From JAMWZF01 sp041628615 (GTDB taxonomy: Bacteria; Pseudomonadota; Alphaproteobacteria; Rhodobacterales; Rhodobacteraceae): a stretch of DNA of 11,358 nucleotides. Under the pieces are notes generated by a model. The model searched no databases. It saw only the letters and a program-made list of their open reading frames with translations, and was not told where the DNA came from. The translations under genes and the position numbers were made by a program. Positions 5,678 through 11,358 of the stretch are shown here, in pieces. Within the stretch, counting starts at the first letter, position 1; every line of letters begins with the position of its first letter. The stretch is taken from the NCBI GenBank assembly GCA_041628615.1, contig JBFKOW010000121.1:1-11358 (forward strand), in the 5' to 3' direction.

Positions 5678-7237
5678 ATGCGAACTCTCTCCTCGTCCCG
5701 GGTCCTGTCCGGGACGGCGGCGGCGCGGCGGGTCACCGCGGTTCTTCTCGCCGCGATCGGCATCGCGGGCCTCGCCGCTGCCGTCATCGATGGCGGGGCT
5801 CTCGTGCTCGTCGGTCTGGCCGCCGCCGCCCTGGCGGTCGCCGCCGCCGGGCGACTGCCGGTCCTGCGCGGTGGCCGCGGCATCGGGCGCTGGTCCGGGC
5901 GGCAGTCCGGGCGGGACCCGGCGACCGGCCTGCTGCGGCGCGACAGCCTTGTCGCGACGCTCGACCGCGCCCTCCACCGCAGCGCCCGCAGGCCCGAAAC
6001 GGTCGCCGCGATCAGTCTGGAGATCAACGATTTCCGGCTGCTGGAGGAACGCTACGACCGGGCCGAGATCGAACACCTCTACCGCGCCGTGGGCGAACGG
6101 CTGTGTCGCGTGCTGCGGGCCGAGGATCGGGTCGCCCGGCTGGAGGGCCCGGTCTTCGCGGTGGCGCTGTCGCCGGTCCGCCGGCTCGACCTGCCGGCGA
6201 CGATCCAGCTTTGCGCGCGGCTGCAGCAGGCGGTCGCCCAGCCGATCCCGATGGGGATGACCAGTCTCTACCTGACCTGCTCGGCCGGCTTCTGCCTGTC
6301 CGAACGCCTCGACAAGCCCACGGGCGAGGCGATGCTTCAGGGCGCGGGCACCGCGATGATCGAGGCGATGCGCAGCGGGCCCGGCGCGGTGCGGGGGTTT
6401 TCCGACGCGATGCGCCGGCGGATCAGGTTGCGCAGCTCGCTGTCCGAGCAGGTCGCCGGGGCGCTCGAGACTGGCGAGATCACGGCATTCTTCCAGCCGC
6501 AGGTGGCCACGCCGGACCGCCGGCTGACGGGGTTCGAGGCGCTGGCGCGCTGGAACCACCCCGAGCGCGGGATGATCCCGCCGATCGAGTTCCTGCCAGC
6601 GTTCGAGGAGGCCGGGCTGACCGGGGCCCTGGGCCTGCACGTGATCGAGGAATCGCTGGCTGCACTGCGCCACTGGGACGCCGCCGGCTTCTGCGTCCCG
6701 CGCGTGGCGGTGAACTTCTCCGGCATCGAGCTGCGCAACCCGGGGCTGGTCGACCACCTAAGCCGGGAACTCGACCGGTTCGGCCTGTCACCGGACAGGG
6801 TGGCGGTGGAGGTGATGGAGACGGTTGTCGCCGGGCAGGCCGACGACCAGATCCTCCGCACCCTGTCGGGGCTGTCCCGCCTCGGCTGCACCATCGACCT
6901 CGACGATTTCGGCACCGGCCATGCCTCGATCACCAACATCCGCCGGTTCTCGATCGGACGAATTAAGATCGACCGCTCCTTCGTCACCCGCATCGACGAG
7001 GATCCCGACCAGCAGATGATGCTGGCCGCGATCCTGACGATGGCCGAAAGGCTCAATCTCGGCACCGTCGCCGAAGGGGTCGAGACGCCGGGCGAAATGG
7101 CGATGCTGGCCGAGCTGGGATGCGCCGAGATACAGGGCTTCGTCATCGCGCGGCCGATGCCGCTGACCGAGACCGATGCCTGGATCCGGTCCCATGCCGG
7201 CGGGGTGATCGAGCCGCTGCGGCGGCGCACCGCCTGA
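5678..7237 (+). CDS. Membrane c-di-GMP phosphodiesterase (degenerate GGDEF, intact EAL)
   Basis: The protein has 519 residues. Two N-terminal hydrophobic segments (about 18-38 and 41-60) anchor it in the inner membrane. A GGDEF-like domain (about 79-240, from DPATGLLRRDSL) has EGPVF at 156-160 where GGDEF is expected, so cyclase activity is unlikely. The EAL domain (about 255-505) keeps EAL itself (287-289), the Asn of VNFSGIE, the Glu of AVEVMET, DDFGTG (409-414), Lys430 in RIKIDRSF, AEGVET (Glu467) and IQGF (Gln486). Hydrolysis of c-di-GMP to pGpG is therefore expected, with the GGDEF half perhaps a GTP sensor or dimer partner. The ATG at 5678 has GAAGGG seven bases upstream. A GTG at 5648 is the alternative. 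It is followed by the 611-base gap and may be co-transcribed with ttcA. Confidence 0.93.
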   Translation: MRTLSSSRVLSGTAAARRVTAVLLAAIGIAGLAAAVIDGGALVLVGLAAAALAVAAAGRLPVLRGGRGIGRWSGRQSGRDPATGLLRRDSLVATLDRALHRSARRPETVAAISLEINDFRLLEERYDRAEIEHLYRAVGERLCRVLRAEDRVARLEGPVFAVALSPVRRLDLPATIQLCARLQQAVAQPIPMGMTSLYLTCSAGFCLSERLDKPTGEAMLQGAGTAMIEAMRSGPGAVRGFSDAMRRRIRLRSSLSEQVAGALETGEITAFFQPQVATPDRRLTGFEALARWNHPERGMIPPIEFLPAFEEAGLTGALGLHVIEESLAALRHWDAAGFCVPRVAVNFSGIELRNPGLVDHLSRELDRFGLSPDRVAVEVMETVVAGQADDQILRTLSGLSRLGCTIDLDDFGTGHASITNIRRFSIGRIKIDRSFVTRIDEDPDQQMMLAAILTMAERLNLGTVAEGVETPGEMAMLAELGCAEIQGFVIARPMPLTETDAWIRSHAGGVIEPLRRRTA

Positions 7238-7261
7238 CGCGGCGGGTCGCGCCGGGGATCG

Positions 7262-7294
7262 CCGCGCGCGGCGGTTGCGCGCATCGGCGCGCGG
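7262..7294 (+). terminator. GC hairpin downstream of the EAL gene
   Basis: CCGCGCGC (7262-7269) can pair with GCGCGCGG (7287-7294), an 8 bp all-GC stem with a 17-base loop, 24 bases after the EAL gene stop. No T tract follows. Stems of this kind arise easily in sequence this GC-rich, so position is the main support for a 3'-end role. Confidence 0.3.
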
Positions 7295-7405
7295 TGCGGC
7301 AGCCGACAGGCCGACCGACACGCACCCGCGATCCGGAGCGCGTCTGGGCCCGGCTCTGCGCTCTCCCGGCGGCGCGTCCCGGGCAACCCCGGTGCGGCTT
7401 TGCCG

Positions 7406-7464
7406 CCCCGCTCCGCCCTCCTGCCCCTTCGGCCCTGCCGCCCCCCTGTGCCCTCCCGCGCCCC
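7406..7464 (-). other. G-quadruplex-type G-run cluster on the minus strand
   Basis: On the plus strand eight C runs of 3-6 bases follow one another at 7406-7409, 7416-7418, 7424-7427, 7433-7435, 7441-7446, 7451-7453, 7455-7457 and 7461-7464. The gaps between them are 6, 5, 5, 5, 4, 1 and 3 bases. Read on the minus strand this fits the canonical G3+N1-7 quadruplex pattern twice over. The plus strand could form an i-motif, and transcription could favour R-loops. Whether it folds in the cell is unknown. Confidence 0.6.
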
Positions 7465-7465
7465 G

Positions 7466-7518
7466 CAGTGTCCGCCCGCCCGCAGCGTTCGCCCGGCCGA
7501 CAGTGTTCGCCCGCCCAG
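7466..7518 (+). repeat. Three tandem 17-18 base degenerate repeats
   Basis: CAGTGTCCGCCCGCCCG (7466-7482), CAGCGTTCGCCCGGCCGA (7483-7500) and CAGTGTTCGCCCGCCCAG (7501-7518) lie head-to-tail without spacers. They share the core CAGYGTYCGCCCG. They begin two bases after the G-run cluster and may be an extension of the same expanding low-complexity sequence. There is no spacer structure, so this is not a CRISPR array. Confidence 0.65.
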
Positions 7519-7783
7519 TAGCATCGACGCGGCCGAGAGAGGGCCCTGCACCCGGATGGCCCGGTTCCGTGTCCCGGAATTCGATGCCTGCGGGATCCCG
7601 CCGGTGGGGCGGCCGTCGCCTGTCGTGCGAAGACCACGGCCGGCCGGCTGCCGGACCCGTCGGGGACCACGGTCGGGCGCGCCATGGCAACCGGCCCGGC
7701 CCCACACCGCCCCCGGGAGACGCGGCCCGGACCGGCACGCCGCGGCATCCCTGAAATACACCGCTGCGCGACTGGGAAAGCGC

Positions 7784-7812
7784 TTGACCTTTGGACTGGC
7801 GAAGGGTTGAAC
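7784..7812 (+). promoter_or_regulatory. Candidate promoter of the yidC operon
   Basis: TTGACC (7784-7789) matches five of six bases of the sigma-70 -35 consensus. Seventeen bases later TTGAAC (7807-7812) is a weak -10 (three of six). It is 37 bases before the yidC ATG, which would give a short leader. The good -35 with a poor -10 is common in high-GC alphaproteobacteria. It is the only promoter-like pair I can point to near yidC. Confidence 0.4.
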
Positions 7813-7848
7813 CCCCGGATACCCGAACCCCGGCCAGACGAGCGTTTC

Positions 7849-9714
7849 ATGGACGAACAGAACCGGAATCTGATCCTCGCCACCGCCCTGAGCTTTCTCG
7901 TGATCCTGGTCTGGTTCCTTCTCTTCCCGCCACCGGAAGAGCCGGTGACCACCGCGGCGGGCGGCGACCCCGCGGCTGTCGTCGAGGCCACCGGCAGCGG
8001 CGCCACGGCGCTGAGCCCTGCGGCCGGGACCGAGGGCGGATCGGCCGATCCCGGCGCGGGCCAGACCGCGCCCGCCGATGCCGATGCCGGTGACGGGATC
8101 GCCGCGGCGGCCCGGGTCCGGATCGACACGCCGCGGCTGACCGGCACCCTGACCACGCTGGGCGGGCGGATCGACGACCTTGCGCTGAAGGACTACCGCG
8201 AGACCCCGGACGCCACGAGCGATCTCGTGCGGCTGTTCCGGCCCGTGGGCGAGGAACACGCCTATTACGCGCTGCACGGCTGGATCGCGGTCGAGGGCGC
8301 CGAGCCCGGCGCGGTGCCCGGCGACCAGACCCCGTGGGAGATCGACGGCAACGACACCCTGACCCCGGAAACCCCGGTCACGCTGGTCTGGGACAACGGC
8401 GCCGGGCTGATCTTCCGCAAGACGATCTCGGTGGACGCCGACTACATGTTCACCATCACCCAGTCGGTCGACAACACGACGGACCGGGCCCTGACCCTGC
8501 GGCCCTACGGCCAGATCCGCCGCCACGGCGAACCCGAGACCGAGAACTTCTTCATCATCCACGAAGGCGTCGTGCGGATGTCGGACGGCACGCTGGAAGA
8601 GATCGACTATGCCGACATGCCCGACCTCGAGACCGAGGACCAGCGCATCGAGGTGGCCGGTAACGGCTGGATCGGCTTCACCGACAAGTACTGGATGTCC
8701 AACCTGATCCCCGCCCCCGGCACCGCCTTCCGCTCGGTCGCCCGCGAGGTCGGAGGCATCTACCTGTCCGAGAGCGTCTACGCGCCGGTCACCGTCGCCG
8801 CGGGCGCCAGCCTGAGCGCCGACAGCCAGCTGTTCGCGGGCGCCAAGGAATGGGCCACGATCCGCAAGTACCAGGACGAGGGCGGCATCGAGCGGTTCAT
8901 CGACTCGATCGACTGGGGCTGGTTCTACTTCCTCACCAAGCCGATCTTCGCGGTGCTGCACTGGCTCAACCAGATCATCGGCAACATGGGCTGGTCGATC
9001 ATCGGCCTGACCTTCATCATCAAGGCCATCCTGCTGCCGCTGGCGTTCAAGTCCTACGTCTCGATGGCGAAGATGAAAGAGCTCCAGCCGGAGATGGAGA
9101 AGCTCAAGGAACGCGCCGGCGACAACCGCGAAGAGCTTCAGAAGGGGATGATGGAGCTCTACAAGAAGAACAAGGTCAACCCGGCTTCCGGCTGCCTGCC
9201 GATCCTGCTGCAGATCCCGATCTTCTTCTCGCTCTACAAGGTGATCGCGGTCACGATCGAACTGCGGCACGCGCCCTGGCTCGGGCCGTTCCAGGACCTG
9301 TCGGCGCCGGACCCGACCTCGATCATGAACCTGTTCGGACTGCTGCCCTTCGCGGCTCCCGAGCCGGAATCGCTGCTCGCGCTGATCTTTCTCGGGATCC
9401 TGCCGATCATCCTCGGCATCTCGATGTGGCTGCAGCAGAAGCTGAACCCGGCGCCGACCGATCCGACCCAGAAGATGGTGTTCGCCTGGATGCCGTGGAT
9501 CTTCATGTTCATGCTGGGCAGCTTCGCCAGCGGGCTGGTGCTCTACTGGATCGCCAACAACCTGATCACCTTCGCGCAGCAGTACCTGATCATGCGCAGC
9601 CAGGGCTACCACCCGGACCTGATCGGCAACATCCGCGGGACCCCGAAGCCGGACCCCAAGGCGGCGGCCAAACCGGCTCCGAAGGGCGGCGGCAAGACCC
9701 CCGACAAGAAATGA
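7849..9714 (+). CDS. yidC: Membrane protein insertase YidC
   Basis: Inner-membrane insertase/chaperone of the YidC/Oxa1/Alb3 family, working alone or with SecYEG and needed for ATP synthase and respiratory subunits. The protein has 621 residues. The N-terminal anchor (about 8-26) is followed by an Ala/Gly/Thr/Pro-rich linker (30-88) and the large periplasmic beta-domain (about 89-350). The conserved five-TM-type insertase core runs from about 355 to 585. It includes DWGWFYFLTKPIF, a cytoplasmic coiled-coil hairpin (KMKELQPEMEKLKER...), NPASGCLPILLQIPIFFSLYKV (444-465), WMPWIFMFML and LYWIANNL. The tail (597-621) is Lys/Pro-rich and could contact ribosomes. The ATG at 7849 gives the classic MDEQNRNLILATALS start, and its ribosome binding site is weak. 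It leads the operon with the MOSC gene, yihA and argB. Confidence 0.97.
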   Translation: MDEQNRNLILATALSFLVILVWFLLFPPPEEPVTTAAGGDPAAVVEATGSGATALSPAAGTEGGSADPGAGQTAPADADAGDGIAAAARVRIDTPRLTGTLTTLGGRIDDLALKDYRETPDATSDLVRLFRPVGEEHAYYALHGWIAVEGAEPGAVPGDQTPWEIDGNDTLTPETPVTLVWDNGAGLIFRKTISVDADYMFTITQSVDNTTDRALTLRPYGQIRRHGEPETENFFIIHEGVVRMSDGTLEEIDYADMPDLETEDQRIEVAGNGWIGFTDKYWMSNLIPAPGTAFRSVAREVGGIYLSESVYAPVTVAAGASLSADSQLFAGAKEWATIRKYQDEGGIERFIDSIDWGWFYFLTKPIFAVLHWLNQIIGNMGWSIIGLTFIIKAILLPLAFKSYVSMAKMKELQPEMEKLKERAGDNREELQKGMMELYKKNKVNPASGCLPILLQIPIFFSLYKVIAVTIELRHAPWLGPFQDLSAPDPTSIMNLFGLLPFAAPEPESLLALIFLGILPIILGISMWLQQKLNPAPTDPTQKMVFAWMPWIFMFMLGSFASGLVLYWIANNLITFAQQYLIMRSQGYHPDLIGNIRGTPKPDPKAAAKPAPKGGGKTPDKK

Positions 9715-10457
9715 CCGGGGGGCGCGTCGCCTCGATCTGGCGCTTCCCGATCAAGGCGCATGGCCGCGAGGAACTGCCCGAGGTGACGCTCACGGCCGGT
9801 GCCACCTTGCCCCGTGACCGGCGCTGGGCCGTCGCCCACGAGGACAGCGGCGCGACCGGGGCCGAGTGGGTGCCCTGCACCCATTTCTCGCGGGGTGCGA
9901 AGGCGCCGGCGCTGATGGCGATCACCGCGCGGACGGACCCGGCGGCGGGCACCGTGACCCTGTCCCACCCCGACCGCGAGGACCTGACCTTCGATCCCGA
10001 CAGCGAGGGCGACAGGCTCATCGCCTGGGCCGGGCCGATGATCCCCCAGGGCCGGGCGGCCTCGGCGCGGGTGGTCCGCGCCGCCGGGCAGGGCTTCACC
10101 GACAGCGATTTTCCCTCCGTCACGCTGTGCAACCACGCCTCGCACCGGGCGGTGGAACAGCGGTTGGGCCGCCCCCTGTCGATCCACCGCTGGCGGGGCA
10201 ATCTCTGGCTCGACGGGCTGGGTCCCTGGGAGGAATTCGAGTGGGTCGGCCGCGAGGTGCAGGTCGGCGGCGCGGTGCTGGCGGTCCGGGAACGGACCGA
10301 CCGCTGCCTCGCCCCCCATGCCAACCCGGACACCGGCACGCGCGACGCCGACATCCTCGGCGCGCTGGACCACTGGGGCCACGGCGATTTCTCGGTCCGG
10401 GCCGAGGTGGTCCGGGGCGGCGACCTGCGCCCCGGCGACCCGGTCACGGTGCTCTGA
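9711..10457 (+). CDS. MOSC-domain protein
   Basis: This is a 248-residue, probably cytoplasmic protein. The N-terminal RVASIWRFPIKAHGREEL resembles the MOSC_N beta-barrel start (YPVKS/G-like). The C-terminal MOSC core includes SVTLCNHASHRAVEQRLGRPL, RWRGNLWLDGLGPWEEFEWVG and RTDRCLAPHANPDTG, with the conserved Cys199 that in MOSC proteins binds the molybdenum cofactor or sulfur. The family includes mARC-like N-oxide reductases, YiiM/YcbX and the sulfurase C-terminus of Moco sulfurase. Which activity applies cannot be told here. Its ATG overlaps the yidC TGA (ATGA), and it ends one base before yihA, so translation is likely coupled. Position in a core insertase/ribosome-assembly operon is typical for the group but functionally unexplained. 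Confidence 0.9.
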   Translation: MTGGRVASIWRFPIKAHGREELPEVTLTAGATLPRDRRWAVAHEDSGATGAEWVPCTHFSRGAKAPALMAITARTDPAAGTVTLSHPDREDLTFDPDSEGDRLIAWAGPMIPQGRAASARVVRAAGQGFTDSDFPSVTLCNHASHRAVEQRLGRPLSIHRWRGNLWLDGLGPWEEFEWVGREVQVGGAVLAVRERTDRCLAPHANPDTGTRDADILGALDHWGHGDFSVRAEVVRGGDLRPGDPVTVL

Positions 10458-10458
10458 G

Positions 10459-11121
10459 ATGGCGCTGCTGCCCTTCCCAGAGGCCGCGGCCCCCGACGCC
10501 GAGGCAGCCGAGACCGGGCGGCTGCTCTTCGCCCGCGAGATCCGGTTCCTGAAGGGCGTGGTGGCGATGGCCGGGCTGCCCCCGGCGGACCGCCCCGAGG
10601 TCTGTTTCGCCGGTCGGTCGAACGTCGGCAAGTCCAGCCTGATCAACGCCCTGACCGGTCAATCCGGGCTCGCGCGCGCCTCGAACACGCCGGGCCGCAC
10701 GCAGGAGATCAACTACTTCGCGGCGGGCGACGGGCTCTACCTCGTCGACCTGCCGGGCTACGGCTTCGCCAAGGCGCCGGTCGCCACGGTGGCGAAGTGG
10801 CAGGCCCTGCTCAAGCAGTACCTGCAGGGCCGGCCCACCCTGCGCCGGGCCTTCGTGCTGATCGACGCGCGGCACGGGATCAAGCCGGGGGACGAAGAGA
10901 TCATGGCCCTGCTCGACACCGCCGCGGTGACCTTCCAGGCGGTGCTGACCAAGACCGACAAGGTCAGGGCGAAGGACCGCGACTCGGTTCTGGCGCAGGT
11001 CCGCGCCCGGCTGGCCACCCATCCGGCGGCATTTCCCGAGATCGTGTTGACCTCGTCGGAAAAGGGCGATGGGATCGCCACGCTCCGGGCGATCATCGCG
11101 GAGTTGAGCGAACAGGGCTAG
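10459..11121 (+). CDS. yihA: Ribosome biogenesis GTPase YihA/YsxC (EngB)
   Basis: Essential TrmE-Era-EngA-EngB-Septin family GTPase that acts in late assembly of the large ribosomal subunit. The 220-residue protein shows G1 GRSNVGKS (52-59), the G2 region with Thr in NTPGRTQ (76-82), G3 DLPGYGFAK (97-105), G4 TKTDK (164-168) and G5 SSEKG (199-203). The spacing is as usual for the family. The N-terminal extension of about 45 residues is normal for alphaproteobacterial members. The start follows the MOSC gene stop by one base (TGAGATG) with no clear Shine-Dalgarno sequence, which suggests reinitiation. argB starts three bases after its TAG. Confidence 0.96.
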   Translation: MALLPFPEAAAPDAEAAETGRLLFAREIRFLKGVVAMAGLPPADRPEVCFAGRSNVGKSSLINALTGQSGLARASNTPGRTQEINYFAAGDGLYLVDLPGYGFAKAPVATVAKWQALLKQYLQGRPTLRRAFVLIDARHGIKPGDEEIMALLDTAAVTFQAVLTKTDKVRAKDRDSVLAQVRARLATHPAAFPEIVLTSSEKGDGIATLRAIIAELSEQG

Positions 11122-11124
11122 GAC

Positions 11125-11358
11125 ATGAAGGTGCAGAAGATGGACCGGGACTGGATTCAGATCGCCCGCACGCTGAGCGAGGCCCTGCCCTACATGCAGC
11201 GCTATGCCGGGGCGGTGGTGGTCATCAAGTTCGGCGGCAACGCCATGGGCGACGAGGCGGCGATGGCCCAGTTCGCCCGCGACATCGTGCTGATGCGGCA
11301 GGTCGGGGTGAACCCGGTCGTGGTGCATGGCGGCGGCCCGATGATCAACGACCTGCTC
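11125..11358 (+). CDS. argB: Acetylglutamate kinase, 5' part (cut by window end)
   Basis: Enzyme that phosphorylates N-acetylglutamate with ATP, the second and commonly feedback-controlled step of arginine synthesis. Only the first 78 codons are present. They contain the amino-acid-kinase nucleotide loop VVVIKFGGNAMGD (Lys35) and NPVVVHGGGPMINDLL, the glycine-rich substrate/phosphate loop. The N-terminal helix RDWIQIARTLSEALPYMQRY resembles the mobile N-terminal helix linked to arginine-sensitive hexameric enzymes, so feedback inhibition by arginine is plausible but inferred. The start at 11125 has AGGA a few bases upstream. ATG at 11140 (MDRDW) with GAAGG upstream is equally like relatives. 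It closes the yidC-MOSC-yihA-argB run. Confidence 0.96.
   Translation, partial: MKVQKMDRDWIQIARTLSEALPYMQRYAGAVVVIKFGGNAMGDEAAMAQFARDIVLMRQVGVNPVVVHGGGPMINDLL

Larger units (their letters stand above)
7238..7848. other. 611-base gene-free gap before yidC
   Basis: No convincing gene is seen on either strand. The open frames here are Pro/Arg/Ala-rich by-products of composition, lack ribosome binding sites and match no family I know. Contents in order are a GC hairpin, a strongly pyrimidine-rich plus strand (7400-7520) with closely spaced C runs, three tandem 17-18 base repeats, and two copies of GACCACGG (7632, 7665) flanking a GGCCGGCC palindrome. A candidate promoter lies close to yidC. The rpmH-rnpA-yidD genes that commonly precede yidC are absent. 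I looked for RnpA (KRNRxKR-like) and YidD (CRFxPTCSxYA-like) motifs and did not find them. Confidence 0.6.

Noticed and set aside
4524..6027. Minus-strand upstream extension of the second hydrolase frame through ttcA and the EAL gene
   Set aside because: This part is the mirror of ttcA and the EAL gene and has Pro/Arg-rich composition. Only the part downstream of 4056 is native protein.
7466..7518. CRISPR-like array
   Set aside because: The units are contiguous with no unique spacers and no cas genes are nearby.
7275..7810. Plus-strand open frames of 136-159 codons in the gap
   Set aside because: Pro/Arg/Ala-rich translations with repeats mirroring the DNA repeats, no Shine-Dalgarno sequence and no recognisable domain. 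They are most likely composition artefacts.
6337..9612. A 1091-codon open frame on the minus strand across yidC, the gap and the EAL gene
   Set aside because: It is antisense to two clear genes, very rich in Arg/Asp/His/Gly as expected from the mirror frame of GC-rich codons, has no ribosome binding site and shows no family motif.
10444..11328. 294-codon minus-strand frame opposite yihA and argB
   Set aside because: It is the mirror of two well-supported genes, His/Arg/Gly-rich, with no independent signal.

Overview
The window is high-GC (my impression by eye is about 70%), densely packed chromosomal DNA. Gene content, gene order and protein sequences point to an alphaproteobacterium of the Rhodobacterales/Paracoccaceae (Rhodobacter/Roseobacter-like). 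The indicators are argH followed by a tiny lipoprotein, a TlpA-like gene head-to-head with argH, and the order yidC - MOSC protein - yihA/engB - argB. I see no rRNA, tRNA, CRISPR array, insertion sequence, phage gene or attachment site. Nothing looks like a classical defence or mobile island, and I do not find a convincing new multi-gene system.

Layout. 1-96 holds no gene but has a hairpin and an intergenic motif that looks like a dispersed Rhodobacterales element. 97-1972 (minus) is a translationally coupled operon: argH (last step of arginine synthesis), a 58-residue lipoprotein and a small DUF2834 membrane protein. Its ATG shares the tetramer CATG with the ATG of a divergent TlpA/thioredoxin-fold gene (1971-2543, plus). 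2534-4523 (minus) carries a small exported protein of unknown function, a DUF3833 lipoprotein, and a DUF900-type alpha/beta hydrolase whose frame is broken once at a GGGGTTTT run. 4630-7237 (plus) carries ttcA (tRNA 2-thiocytidine synthesis) and a membrane c-di-GMP protein with a degenerate GGDEF half and an intact EAL half.

7238-7848 is the only long gap, 611 bases. It is very C-rich on the plus strand. It holds a G-quadruplex-type run, three tandem 17-18 base repeats and a candidate promoter. It lies where relatives usually carry rpmH-rnpA-yidD, and none of those genes is visible here.

7849-11358 (plus) is a tight operon: yidC (membrane protein insertase), a MOSC-domain protein that overlaps the yidC stop by ATGA, yihA/engB (ribosome-assembly GTPase) one base later, and the 5' part of argB three bases later. 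The window is thus framed by two arginine-biosynthesis genes, argH and argB, each in an operon with genes of other processes.

The points most worth a second look are the frameshift at a canonical slippery heptamer in the hydrolase, the G4/repeat-bearing gap in front of yidC, and the zero-spacer argH/TlpA divergent pair.
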